Assembly: GCF_013390595.1 (NCBI RefSeq)
Contig: NZ_JACAWV010000026.1
Span: 62,001 to 126,000, forward strand
Length of the DNA: 64,000 nt
From: Rhizobium sp. RM
GTDB lineage: Bacteria; Pseudomonadota; Alphaproteobacteria; Rhizobiales; Rhizobiaceae
Direction of reading: 5' to 3'
Made by a program: the position numbers and the translations under genes. Positions 27,226-35,477 of the stretch are shown piece after piece (positions within the stretch are counted from its first letter, which is position 1; each line of letters begins with the position of its first letter). Below the pieces are notes generated by a model. The model saw only the letters and a program-made list of their open reading frames with translations. It ran no database searches and was not told where the DNA came from.

Positions 27226-27262
27226 ACTCGAATAGCGAGTAATAAGAATATGCTAATACTCG
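27226..27262 (-). promoter_or_regulatory. Repeated ACTCG/CGAGT half-sites upstream of the pilus operon
   Basis: ACTCG at 27226-27230, CGAGT at 27236-27240 and ACTCG at 27258-27262 make one compact inverted repeat with a 5-base spacer. They also make a second, CGAGTA...TACTCG, from 27236 to 27262. The array lies 58-94 bases before the pilin start in an AT-rich stretch, as expected for a regulator-binding region. No regulator gene is linked. Confidence 0.4.
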
Positions 27263-27403
27263 TATCGATTGGGTTAATGAAATCTTAACACGGCAAACCG
27301 AAAACTATCGGGCGAAAATGCAGTATGCGAAACAACCAATTGGCCGCGGCGTCAAAACACGAGATTGACCGCTTGCGCGAGATCCAACGGCAGACCTCGC
27401 TCA

Positions 27404-29383
27404 TCAAGCTCTGGACGGAGCTTTACCTCGTGAGCTGATCACAAAAAGGAAATATGGCCCTCCAATGAATGCGGCGATTACACCTGCCGGGATTTCGTAA
27501 GGGAAGTCGGCAGTGCGCCCAAACCAGTCGGCACAAATCATGATCGCTGCACCGGTTACACCAGCAGTCAGAAGCGTGCGTATCTGACTACGCGCACCAG
27601 TCATGCGCGCCAAATGAGGTGCCATCATCCCGACGAAACTCAACGGGCCGACGATCATTGTTGCGATGCCGGTCAGAAAGGCAGCAAACACTAACAGCAG
27701 GAGACGGGACCGAGACGGGTTCACACCAAGTGAGCGCGCCGTACTATCGCCGAGCGGCAATATCTCTAATGCGCGGCGAAAGAGCGGCGAGAGCGAAAGA
27801 CCGATCAACACGAGGGCGGTTGCAATGATTGCGACGATGCTGGTGGCGCGGAATGTCGGGCCCATCGTCCAGGCCAGTATGTAGCTCGCGCGTGGATCAC
27901 CGCTCGCGACGATCAGCGATATCAGTGCGGTTGCCAGAGCACTTATCGCAATGCCAGAAAGCAGAACCGGCCCTGGCGCGTAGCTTTTGCCTCTTGCGAC
28001 GATCAGCACGATCGTAAAGGCGACCATAGCGCCTGCCACTCCTCCGGCAAGAGGAAGCAATGGTGAGGCCATGCCGCCAGCGAAGAATGCAAGGATGATC
28101 CCCAATCCAGCTCCGCCACTGACACCAAGCCCTTCGGGACTGGCAATGGGGTTGCGGGTCATGGCTTGGGTAACTGCGCCGGCTATGCCCAGCATGGCGC
28201 CAGCGCTGGCCGAAGTCAGGACACGCGGCCATCGGCCTGCAAAAAGGACCGATGGCTCGACGTTTCCTGTGAAAAAACGCTCCGTCAGGGAAAACGCTGT
28301 GAGCAGTGCAAGAATAGCCACAGAGACGAAAACCACGAGCAGAGCAGACTTGCCCCGCAACGCCGGCGCAAAGTCGTTGTGATACGACTGGTCGTTTGTG
28401 TGCGGAACGTATTTGACAAGCAGTAACATCAGAACAGCGCCTGTGATCGCAGTAATCGTACCCGTTGGCACCTCACCGATAACCGGAGCGGCGACCAGCA
28501 CAAGGCTGTCCGCGAGCATGAGAAGGGCTGCGCCGAGCAGTGTTCCCCAGACAAGTCTTTGCCGAAGTGTACGGGCGCCGGATAGTCGGACGATGTTGGT
28601 CGCTGCAAGGCCGATAAAGGCGATCACTCCGACACGTGCGACAACGCAAGCTGACAACACGGTGGCAAGGAATAAAACAGCAATGCGAAGACTGGAGGGG
28701 GATAGTCCGAGCCCGCGTGCCTGTGTCTCGTCAAGGCCTATAATCGCCAAAGGCCGAGAGAACAACAACAGTGCAGGGATCAGAATAACAAGGCGTGACG
28801 CTAGTGCTTGTGCGTTGGTGTAGTCATTCTGGATGAGCGAACCGCTGCCCCAGATGAAGACACCTCGCAGGTACTCGTGATGGAAAAGTGCCAGGATAAC
28901 GGACGCCGAACCTGCAGAGAAGCTAATCACCATACCGCAGAGCAGAAGTGTCATCGGCGAGAAGTCAGATCTCCTTGCCAGTCCCGCGACGATGAAAACT
29001 GCCGCAATTCCGCCGGCAAGCCCCGCGATCTCCCGGTCGTGAGCGCTCACTGTGGCGACGGAAAGAGACAGGAGCGTGATAGCGAGCTGCGCGCCGGATA
29101 GGATGCCGAGCGTGGATGGTTCTGCCAAAGGGTTACGCAGGATCTGCTGAAATATCGTACCTGCAAAAGCGAGCGCGCCGCCTGCCAGTATCGCGACCAC
29201 GATGCGGGGTAGCAAGGAGAAACGAACATAGATCTGATCGAAGGATGCCGGATCGGGTTGCATCAGCATGTGTGGCACATCCGGGAGCGAAACACGGCCC
29301 GCAATTGCAGAAGCGTAAAGCGCTACGGCAATAACGGCGGTAACGACACAAAGGCGCGACGGTTTGACGAGACGTAAAATCAT
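27404..29383 (-). CDS. fhuB: Ferric-siderophore ABC permease, FhuB-type fused double domain (second system)
   Basis: Inner-membrane permease of the sigma-regulated siderophore locus, 659 residues made of two FecCD halves. Signature loops are NPLAEPSTLGILSGAQL and NPIASPEGLGVSGGAGLG; ATPase-docking regions are GVIAFIGLAATNIVRL and GPLSFVGMMAPHLARM. ATG 29383 overlaps the binding-protein stop by four bases, which rejects a longer frame reaching 29611. It resembles the permease at 15297 in layout but differs along its length, so the pair is not a recent duplication. No ATPase gene follows; the next leftward gene (27168) starts the pilus operon. Confidence 0.93.
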   Translation of the reverse strand: MILRLVKPSRLCVVTAVIAVALYASAIAGRVSLPDVPHMLMQPDPASFDQIYVRFSLLPRIVVAILAGGALAFAGTIFQQILRNPLAEPSTLGILSGAQLAITLLSLSVATVSAHDREIAGLAGGIAAVFIVAGLARRSDFSPMTLLLCGMVISFSAGSASVILALFHHEYLRGVFIWGSGSLIQNDYTNAQALASRLVILIPALLLFSRPLAIIGLDETQARGLGLSPSSLRIAVLFLATVLSACVVARVGVIAFIGLAATNIVRLSGARTLRQRLVWGTLLGAALLMLADSLVLVAAPVIGEVPTGTITAITGAVLMLLLVKYVPHTNDQSYHNDFAPALRGKSALLVVFVSVAILALLTAFSLTERFFTGNVEPSVLFAGRWPRVLTSASAGAMLGIAGAVTQAMTRNPIASPEGLGVSGGAGLGIILAFFAGGMASPLLPLAGGVAGAMVAFTIVLIVARGKSYAPGPVLLSGIAISALATALISLIVASGDPRASYILAWTMGPTFRATSIVAIIATALVLIGLSLSPLFRRALEILPLGDSTARSLGVNPSRSRLLLLVFAAFLTGIATMIVGPLSFVGMMAPHLARMTGARSQIRTLLTAGVTGAAIMICADWFGRTADFPYEIPAGVIAAFIGGPYFLFVISSRGKAPSRA

Positions 29384-30261
29384 GAAAACCCAAGGCCTTG
29401 GCGAAGTACCTCTGCGAAGCGCATCGCGGATGGAAAGGCCCCGAAGACCCAGGTTGGTGGTATCATGCAAACCCGTCCTTCCCGGACCATTGGCAAAGCC
29501 TGCCAGAGTGAGCTTTGCAGGAAGGAGCTGGGCGGTGCCGGTTCGATAATGACGAGCCTGGCGTCCGGGAAGCGGGCGATTGCGTCGAGCCCGGCGGTTG
29601 CAAAACCCCAATTGTTGGTCGAACCATCCCAGGCGTTGGCAATTCCCATCCGTTTCAGGACATCGTCAAACAGGCCTCCGGCGCCATAAACGTCAATGAG
29701 CCTGTCGTCGGTGAACTTGATGATGAGGAGGGGATGCCCGTCATAGGTCGTGAAGTCTCGCGCTATGGCGTCTAACCGACTATTGGACCTGTCGAGGTAG
29801 CGATCTGCGACATCGCTCTTTCCCATGCGGGAAGCGATTTCTTTGAGCGCATTTTCCGCGGCCTGGAGCGGTTGTCTTGCCGAACTGTAAAGCGGAAGTG
29901 CCAGCGTCGGAGCGATCTCATTGAGACGGTCTGCAGAAATGCCGTATCCTGCTTGGGAAAGGATCAGATCAGGCTTGAGGGCTCGCAGAAGTTCCATGTT
30001 CGGCCAAGACCTCAAACCAAGGTCGATCGTGCCGTCTGGCAGAGTAGGGGTCACAACTCGATCTTGATAAAGCGGTGCTTCTGCAACGGCGAGCGGTTTG
30101 ATGCCAAGAGCAAGAAGGCTTTCGGCCCAACCCCAGTCCAGGACTGCGACCTTCGGAGGCTCTGATCCTGCGTTTGCCAATGTCGGGAGCAACACGCAGG
30201 TCAACGCGGCAGCAAATTGCCGCCGCGTCAGCCGATCTTTAGAGTTGGGCAGGGAAACCAT
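29380..30261 (-). CDS. fhuD: Ferric-siderophore binding protein, FhuD-type, Tat signal (second system)
   Basis: Periplasmic siderophore receptor of 293 residues. A twin-arginine motif (LTRRQFAAALTC) is followed by a short hydrophobic stretch and a cut near LANAG. The mature part has KVAVLDWGWAESLLALGIKP, LKPDLILSQAGYG, and late GRVCMIPPTWVFGAFPS, the FhuD/FecB-type fold. The chosen start, ATG 30261, lies four bases past the receptor stop. An ATG at 30291 with GGAG five bases upstream is a real alternative, adding ten residues and overlapping the receptor gene. It is coupled to the FhuB-type gene by an ATGA overlap. Confidence 0.9.
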   Translation of the reverse strand: MVSLPNSKDRLTRRQFAAALTCVLLPTLANAGSEPPKVAVLDWGWAESLLALGIKPLAVAEAPLYQDRVVTPTLPDGTIDLGLRSWPNMELLRALKPDLILSQAGYGISADRLNEIAPTLALPLYSSARQPLQAAENALKEIASRMGKSDVADRYLDRSNSRLDAIARDFTTYDGHPLLIIKFTDDRLIDVYGAGGLFDDVLKRMGIANAWDGSTNNWGFATAGLDAIARFPDARLVIIEPAPPSSFLQSSLWQALPMVREGRVCMIPPTWVFGAFPSAMRFAEVLRQGLGFS

Positions 30262-30265
30262 CGAG

Positions 30266-32734
30266 CTACCAGCTGTACTTGAGCGTCGCATAAACGCTCC
30301 GACCCTCTCCCCAATAGCACCCGGTTGCTGCGATGCAGGTCGAGACATATTTCTTGTCGAAAATGTTGCTGACGTTAAGCGATGCCTTCAGCCCTTCAAG
30401 CTTGGGATTGGCTTTGCCAAAGTCGTAGCGGACAGCCGCATCGAAAACCGTGTAGGACGGGACATCAAACTGATTGGCATTGTCGCCAAAGGTTTGCCCC
30501 GTGTATCGCGCACCGCCACCGAAGCTCAGTCCATCCCATGCATCGGACGATTGCACCGCGTAGTCGAGCCAGAGAGATGCCTGTTGGCGCGGGACAAAAG
30601 CAAATCGATTTCCCTCATTGCTGATGCCTGCGGCGTTGGGGTTGGCTTTGGTGATTTCGCTGTCCGTATAGGCATAGGATGCGAGCACGGAGAATGCGTC
30701 GGTGATCTCTGCTTTTCCTTCCAGCTCGATACCGCGCATTCTGACCTGGCCGGTCTGGACACTGAAGCTCCTGTTTACGGGGTCAGGAGAAAGAACATTG
30801 TCCTGAGTGAGGTCATAGGCCGAGAGGGTGATGAAGCTGTTGCTGCCATTCGGCTGATATTTAACGCCGACCTCGAACTGTTCGCCAGTGGTCGGGTTGA
30901 AAGCATTGCCGAGGCGGTCCGTGCCACTCGCGGGATTGAACGAGGTGGAGTAGCCCGCATAAGGGGAGATGCCGTTGTCGAAATTGTAGACTAGGCCGGC
31001 ACGCCAGGTAAAGCGGCCATCGCGTTGGTCAACCTCTCGATCGGACGTGCTCGTGCGGGTTCTTGTGTCGGTATTAGCCCAGTCGTAACGACCACCAAGC
31101 GAGAAGACGAAATTATCCCACTCGACCTGATCCTGGGCATAGAGACCGACCTGACTGCGGTCCTGGTCAATCCGCGTTGCGGTCGGCGGTCTTTTGATCG
31201 TTGTTGCGCCGTAGACAGGATTTATGCCGTTGAACGGCGTCAAAATTGGGGACAGCGAGGATTCCTCGTAGCGGCTGCTCTCATAGGAATAGTCGAGGCC
31301 GAAGAGCGCAGTATGCGCCAAATCTCCCGTCGAGAAATGGCCAACCGCCTGATTGTCGATCGTTACGCCTCTGGCGCTTTCAGGGAATGCCCATGCGTAG
31401 CGATAAAAGGCCGTTGGATTGCACGCCGCAGGGCAATAGGGCTGAACGCGCTGGCTATCGGTGCTGATGTAGGAATAACGGAGATTTTGACGCACGGTCC
31501 AGGTGTCGCTGAACTCGTGTTCGAACTCGTAACCTATAGCCGCCTGGTCGCTGGTGTAGTGATCGTATCCTGGCTCGCCGGGAAACGCGCTGCGCGGCAA
31601 TTCCGGATAGTTGCTGGTATAAAGCGTTCCGTTTGCAGGAAGCGCAGGCGCGCCGCCGCCTCCGGGAGAATCGATCCGCTGGTAGCTGCCGTACACGGTC
31701 AACGATGTTGCCTCATCCGGTTTGACCGTGAAAGAAGGTGCAATGTAGCCCTTCTTTTCGCGCACGAAATCATATTGTGTGTCGGTCAGGCGACCGAGAC
31801 CTACGATGCGGTAAAGGAAACTGTCATCGCCGTTGACCGAGCCGCCAACGTCGAATGCGGTCTGAATGCGGCTATCCGAGCCGAACTGCATCTCCACCTC
31901 ATTTGGTGCAGTTGCACTCGGGCGCTTCGACACCATGTTGATCAGGCCGCCTGGCTCGCCCTGACCATAAAGCACCGACGATGGACCTTTAAGAACTTCG
32001 GCACGCTCCAGGCTGAATGGCTCGACGCGGGGCTGAGCGTATCCACGCGATCCGAATGGCAAGCGAAGGCCATCCAGATATCGTCCCGGCCGGAAGCCGC
32101 GGATCGTGAACCAGTCATAACGGGCGTCGTCACCGTACTGGCTGATGACACCGGGCGTGTAGCGCAGTGCCTGCGTCAGCGTCGCAGATCCCTGCGCGGC
32201 CATCTGGTCCTTCGTAACGACGTTCACCGCCTGAGGTGTGTCTTTCAGCGATGAATCGGTCTTCGTTCCCGTCGCGCTCTGCGTCGCGACAAATCCTTCG
32301 ACCGGACCGCGTGCCCGCTCTCCCTGCAGCGTAATTGGCTGGAGTGTCGTCGTTCCATCCGTCCCAACTGTCGCAGAGGCGGCCTTCGGATTGACAAGCA
32401 ATACCGTCGTGGGCGTGGTGAAGCGGTAGGTCAGGCCGGTACCAGCCAGGAGGCTCGACAATGCGCCTTCTGCCGTGGCATTTCCACGCAGACCTTTTGT
32501 CCGCAAGTTCGGCGGAAGAGGGCCGTCGAAGCCGACATCGATGCCAGTCGCCGATGAAAAGCGCACCAGCGCGGACGAAAGAGTTTGGCCGGAGATGGCA
32601 AACTCATAGCTTTTTGCGTCTTGTGCAGTCGCGATAGATGAAATCGCAACCGGCGTAAAACTGACGCACGCGGCCAGCAACATCCTGCGAAATAGCCGAA
32701 CTTGATTGGCTCCGACCTGACTTTTCCTAGTCAC
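30266..32734 (-). CDS. TonB-dependent siderophore receptor with N-terminal signalling (STN) domain
   Basis: Outer-membrane transducer and receptor, 822 residues. After a signal peptide (cut near IATAQ) comes the secretin/TonB short N-terminal domain of about 80 residues (YEFAISGQTLSSALVRFSSA, then LLAGTGLTYRF). This domain signals to FecR when ligand binds. Next are a TonB box (LQPITLQG), the plug (TPQAVNVVTKDQM, GPSSVLYGQGEPGGLINMVS) and the barrel ending in ATLKYSW. Fe-hydroxamate-type receptors (FoxA, FpvA, FiuA) share this build. GTG 32734 is preferred: GGGGG lies eight bases upstream, while TTG 32752 lacks a ribosome site. It is directly downstream of sigma and anti-sigma genes, as in fecIRA. 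Confidence 0.93.
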   Translation of the reverse strand: MTRKSQVGANQVRLFRRMLLAACVSFTPVAISSIATAQDAKSYEFAISGQTLSSALVRFSSATGIDVGFDGPLPPNLRTKGLRGNATAEGALSSLLAGTGLTYRFTTPTTVLLVNPKAASATVGTDGTTTLQPITLQGERARGPVEGFVATQSATGTKTDSSLKDTPQAVNVVTKDQMAAQGSATLTQALRYTPGVISQYGDDARYDWFTIRGFRPGRYLDGLRLPFGSRGYAQPRVEPFSLERAEVLKGPSSVLYGQGEPGGLINMVSKRPSATAPNEVEMQFGSDSRIQTAFDVGGSVNGDDSFLYRIVGLGRLTDTQYDFVREKKGYIAPSFTVKPDEATSLTVYGSYQRIDSPGGGGAPALPANGTLYTSNYPELPRSAFPGEPGYDHYTSDQAAIGYEFEHEFSDTWTVRQNLRYSYISTDSQRVQPYCPAACNPTAFYRYAWAFPESARGVTIDNQAVGHFSTGDLAHTALFGLDYSYESSRYEESSLSPILTPFNGINPVYGATTIKRPPTATRIDQDRSQVGLYAQDQVEWDNFVFSLGGRYDWANTDTRTRTSTSDREVDQRDGRFTWRAGLVYNFDNGISPYAGYSTSFNPASGTDRLGNAFNPTTGEQFEVGVKYQPNGSNSFITLSAYDLTQDNVLSPDPVNRSFSVQTGQVRMRGIELEGKAEITDAFSVLASYAYTDSEITKANPNAAGISNEGNRFAFVPRQQASLWLDYAVQSSDAWDGLSFGGGARYTGQTFGDNANQFDVPSYTVFDAAVRYDFGKANPKLEGLKASLNVSNIFDKKYVSTCIAATGCYWGEGRSVYATLKYSW

Positions 32735-32760
32735 TTGTTTTGCCCCCTGCAAACACTTGG

Positions 32761-32816
32761 CCCGACTATTTTCGGGCGTTTCAACAAGGGGACGTACGAG
32801 GCTGGGAAAAACCTCG
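32761..32816 (-). promoter_or_regulatory. Two small hairpins between anti-sigma gene and receptor gene
   Basis: CGAGG/CCTCG (32797-32801 with 32812-32816) and CCCGA/TCGGG (32761-32765 with 32772-32776) lie in the short gap between the FecR-like stop and the receptor start. They could mark termination or processing between the regulatory and structural transcripts. The sigma-dependent promoter for the receptor is expected here, but I could not identify its boxes. Confidence 0.3.
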
Positions 32817-32832
32817 GTCGATTTTGAACTTT

Positions 32833-33774
32833 TTATTTCGGATAGATCAAGGTCAGCAAAGGCGAGTAGCTGGCAATGCGAATTGGCAGGCCATTCTCAA
32901 GATTATCCAATATCGAGCCTGCCCGACGCACGTCGACGATGATGCTGACAGGCCGGCGTGCAAGGGCATTGTCCATGACAATCATCTTGCCACGCCGCCA
33001 ATTGGAGAGAGTGGCGACGATATCCTCGAATGGCGTCGAGATGAAAACGAGTTTGCCGTCGCGCCATGAAAGCTGGGTCTCGACATCCGCAGATTGAGGC
33101 AGGGACAGACGATCATTTGCGAACAGGACCGACTGGCCCTCGTGGACATCCTGTTCCTGGTCGGGCGCCGATACGCGGACTGAATGTTCAACCACAGAAA
33201 CGGTGACACCATTTTCACGCATGGCGACGGAGAATTTCGTTCCAAGCGCGGTGCTGTTCAAAACGCCGGAACTGACGACGAAGGGTCTGCCTGGATCTGG
33301 GGCAACGGTAAAAAATCCCTCTCCTTGGTGCAAAATGATGTGTCGCCCGTCCGCAGTGAAATTGACTGAGATGGCACTTGCAGTCGACAGTTCAACGACC
33401 GAGCCGTCGGGAAGCGCATAAAGGGCAGTCTCCCCGACACCTGTGCGATAGTCCGCGTCTGCCTGGAGGTAGGCGCGGGTCCCCAACCCAGCTCCTGCCA
33501 AAATTAACAGCGCTCCTCCCGACTTGAGGACTGTTCTGCGCGTCAGGGACGATGTGGGCGAGATCTCGGGGAGCGCCGAAGCGCCGAGCCACAGGCGCTC
33601 AAGTTCCGCATATGCCTTCGCATGGGAAGGGCTCTGTTCAAGCCATGCTCGGAAATTGGCGCGATCGGTAGGGCTTGCACCATCATCAAGCAACAAGGCA
33701 AACCACTCGGCCGCCTGGCGCGCGATGTCCGGCTGGTCGTCGCGACAGTGTTCCCGTAGAGAATGGTTCTGCAT
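32833..33774 (-). CDS. fecR: FecR-family anti-sigma regulator
   Basis: Membrane regulator that relays the ligand signal from the STN receptor to the sigma factor; 313 residues. The N-terminal cytoplasmic DUF4880 region (ARQAAEWFALLLDDGASPTD) binds sigma. A single hydrophobic segment at about residues 88-110 (SGGALLILAGAGLG) spans the membrane. The periplasmic FecR domain (GETALYALPDGSVVELSTAS, GEGFFTVAPDPGRPF) precedes the C-terminal receptor-binding domain (FEDIVATLSNWRRGKMIV). ATG 33774 is preferred because GAGAGG lies about six bases upstream. A start at 33825 would overlap the sigma gene by 14 bases and lacks a ribosome site. Confidence 0.92.
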   Translation of the reverse strand: MQNHSLREHCRDDQPDIARQAAEWFALLLDDGASPTDRANFRAWLEQSPSHAKAYAELERLWLGASALPEISPTSSLTRRTVLKSGGALLILAGAGLGTRAYLQADADYRTGVGETALYALPDGSVVELSTASAISVNFTADGRHIILHQGEGFFTVAPDPGRPFVVSSGVLNSTALGTKFSVAMRENGVTVSVVEHSVRVSAPDQEQDVHEGQSVLFANDRLSLPQSADVETQLSWRDGKLVFISTPFEDIVATLSNWRRGKMIVMDNALARRPVSIIVDVRRAGSILDNLENGLPIRIASYSPLLTLIYPK

Positions 33775-33811
33775 TGCGGCCTCTCTTGTCACCGTTTGAG
33801 CGTGAGAGTGG

Positions 33812-34324
33812 TCAGCGCTCTGCATTCATCTGTGCACGCAATCGCTCAAGCGCGACTACCATATGACCGAAAACCGTCTTTGGCGATATTCCGAGACGTT
33901 CGCCAATCTCGACATATGTCAGGCCTTCGATCCGGGATAGCAGGAACACTTCCCGTGCCCGAGGAGGCATGTGCTCGAGCGCTGCCTGAACGCGCAGGAG
34001 TTCCTGGCGGCTGATGGTGGCCGCTTCGGCCGAGGGTGTCGGGTCCGAGATGGATTCGAGGCCGTCGATCCCGTCTATAAAGGGGGCAATCTTTTTACGG
34101 CGTTCGTGGTCAAGCGCGAGGTTGCGTCCCGTGATCACGAAGTATCCAGCCAGATCAACGACATCGCGCAGGAGGCCCGGACGTTCCCAGAAGCGTATAA
34201 AAGTATCCTGCATGAGATCAGCAGTGGTCGCCGGGCAGTGAACGCGACGGTAGATGACGCGTGTCAAACGAGCGCGCACGTCCAAAAATGTCTTGAGAAT
34301 TTCGGACTGTTCGACGCTTTCCAT
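33812..34324 (-). CDS. fecI: ECF sigma factor, FecI-type
   Basis: A 170-residue extracytoplasmic-function sigma factor, first gene of the iron-signalling operon. Region 2 is recognised at DLMQDTFIRFWERPGLL with the following ITGRNLALDHERRK. Region 4 is HMPPRAREVFLLSRIEGLTY then VEIGERLGISPKTVFGHM, a helix-turn-helix of the FecI/PvdS group. It should be held by the FecR-like protein and released when the STN receptor binds its siderophore, then transcribe the receptor, FhuD- and FhuB-type genes. A TGA-N9-TCA iron box lies 45 bases before the start, implying a second, iron-repressed input. The ribosome site before ATG 34324 is weak. Confidence 0.93.
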   Translation of the reverse strand: MESVEQSEILKTFLDVRARLTRVIYRRVHCPATTADLMQDTFIRFWERPGLLRDVVDLAGYFVITGRNLALDHERRKKIAPFIDGIDGLESISDPTPSAEAATISRQELLRVQAALEHMPPRAREVFLLSRIEGLTYVEIGERLGISPKTVFGHMVVALERLRAQMNAER

Positions 34325-34368
34325 GGAATGCTGCTATCATCCTTGCACACAAAAAATCAAGAGAAAGA

Positions 34369-34383
34369 TGACGGGAATAGTCA
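34369..34383 (-). promoter_or_regulatory. Iron-responsive operator (IRO/RirA-type box) upstream of the ECF sigma gene
   Basis: TGACGGGAATAGTCA matches TGA-N9-TCA, the operator recognised under iron-replete conditions by RirA in Rhizobium relatives. It is embedded in the slightly longer inverted repeat ATGAC-N7-GTCAT (34368-34384). It lies 45 bases before the FecI-type start, where a repressor would cover a promoter. Confidence 0.6.
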
Positions 34384-34414
34384 TGTTTTTATTTGTAGTG
34401 AGATGAGGCGGCGG

Positions 34415-35245
34415 TCATCCTTCAAAGTCGGTGGAACTGCTGAGGGACGCCCATTTTTCAAGTTCTGCGCGCCGGGACGTATTCGCGTTACGGATCGCGG
34501 CTAAGGCGTCACTACCCAACGCCAAGCGAGACGGTGGATTTTCCATCTGGGCAATTTTTAAGATGACCTGAGCGGCCTTGGCCGGATCGCCTGGCTGGCG
34601 TCCATTGTAGTCACGTTGAAAACGTGCGGCAGCACCCACCACCGCATCATATTCTGGTCGGCCTTCGCGCAGTTCAGTTGAGCTTCCCGCGAAATCGGTT
34701 CTGAAGCCACCGGGCTCGATAATTGTTACCTTCACACCGACAAGTGCCATCTCCTGTGCCAGAACTTCTGAAAATCCTTCCACACCCCACTTGGCTGTGG
34801 AGTAACTCGCACGTCCCGTGGAACCCAGACGGCCACCGACCGAAGAGACATTTATGATGTGTCCGTGACGCTGTTCACGCATCAGCGCGATGACAGCCTT
34901 GGTGACAATTATGGTACCAAACAGGTTTGTCTCGATCTCGCGTCTCATTTCTTCGATATGAGTGTCTTCGATTGCACTGACGTTGCCGTAACCCGCATTG
35001 TTGACGACCACATCGAGGCCACCAAAGGATGACTTTGCAAATTGTACAGCATCGTCCGCAGCTATTGGATCGCTGACATCAAGCGGGAACAGCACAACTC
35101 TAGTGGCATGTTTTTCAACCAATGGCTTGAGCGCGTCCACGTTTCGGGCAGTCGCGACAACTTGGTCGCCACTTTCAAGTGCCGCTTCCACCAAGGCTCT
35201 TCCGAGGCCCCTGGAGCTTCCCGTAACCAGCCACCTTTTAACCAT
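34415..35245 (-). CDS. Short-chain dehydrogenase/reductase (SDR)
   Basis: A 276-residue classical SDR. The nucleotide site is TGSSRGLG (residues 8-15), followed by NNAGYGN at the fourth strand. The catalytic Ser lies in NVSSVGGRLGS and the YSTAK motif supplies Tyr and Lys. TARNVDALKPL has an Arg after strand 2, suggesting NADP(H) preference. The closing half (PGGFRTDFAGSS, then EYDAVVGAAARF) is seen in SDRs annotated as oxidoreductases of unknown substrate. It is a single gene running away from the alpha/beta hydrolase at 35478; function is not linked to the nearby iron genes. Confidence 0.88.
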   Translation of the reverse strand: MVKRWLVTGSSRGLGRALVEAALESGDQVVATARNVDALKPLVEKHATRVVLFPLDVSDPIAADDAVQFAKSSFGGLDVVVNNAGYGNVSAIEDTHIEEMRREIETNLFGTIIVTKAVIALMREQRHGHIINVSSVGGRLGSTGRASYSTAKWGVEGFSEVLAQEMALVGVKVTIIEPGGFRTDFAGSSTELREGRPEYDAVVGAAARFQRDYNGRQPGDPAKAAQVILKIAQMENPPSRLALGSDALAAIRNANTSRRAELEKWASLSSSTDFEG

Positions 35246-35477
35246 CGCCTTATCCCTTAATCCTGTTGCACTGGCGATGATATTTCAGCCCAAGTGTATC
35301 TCGGCTGTGTCGGCTTTTGCCGCGTTTGCAAGTCTGTGTAGCAAACGCTCCTATCTAAACACTCTGGTACACTTCAGCACCAACCCCAACACATCGGAGA
35401 CACAAGAGCCCCCGACGATAGCGTCTGCTCCGGACAGATGAGTGCCGGAGACGATCAATTGTCTAGGAAGCTTCGAG

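Noticed and set aside
27325-27438. 37-codon rightward frame upstream of the pilus operon
   Set aside because: Its composition is protein-like, but it has no ribosome site, overlaps the end of the second FhuB-type gene in antisense and has no family features; too weak to call.
29384-29611. N-terminal extension of the second FhuB-type permease
   Set aside because: It would overlap the FhuD-type gene by more than 200 bases and adds a non-membrane Arg/Gly-rich leader; the ATGA overlap at 29380-29383 marks the real start.
31025-32254. Rightward open frame of 409 codons inside the second receptor
   Set aside because: It is antisense to the STN receptor, with no recognisable domain or ribosome site.
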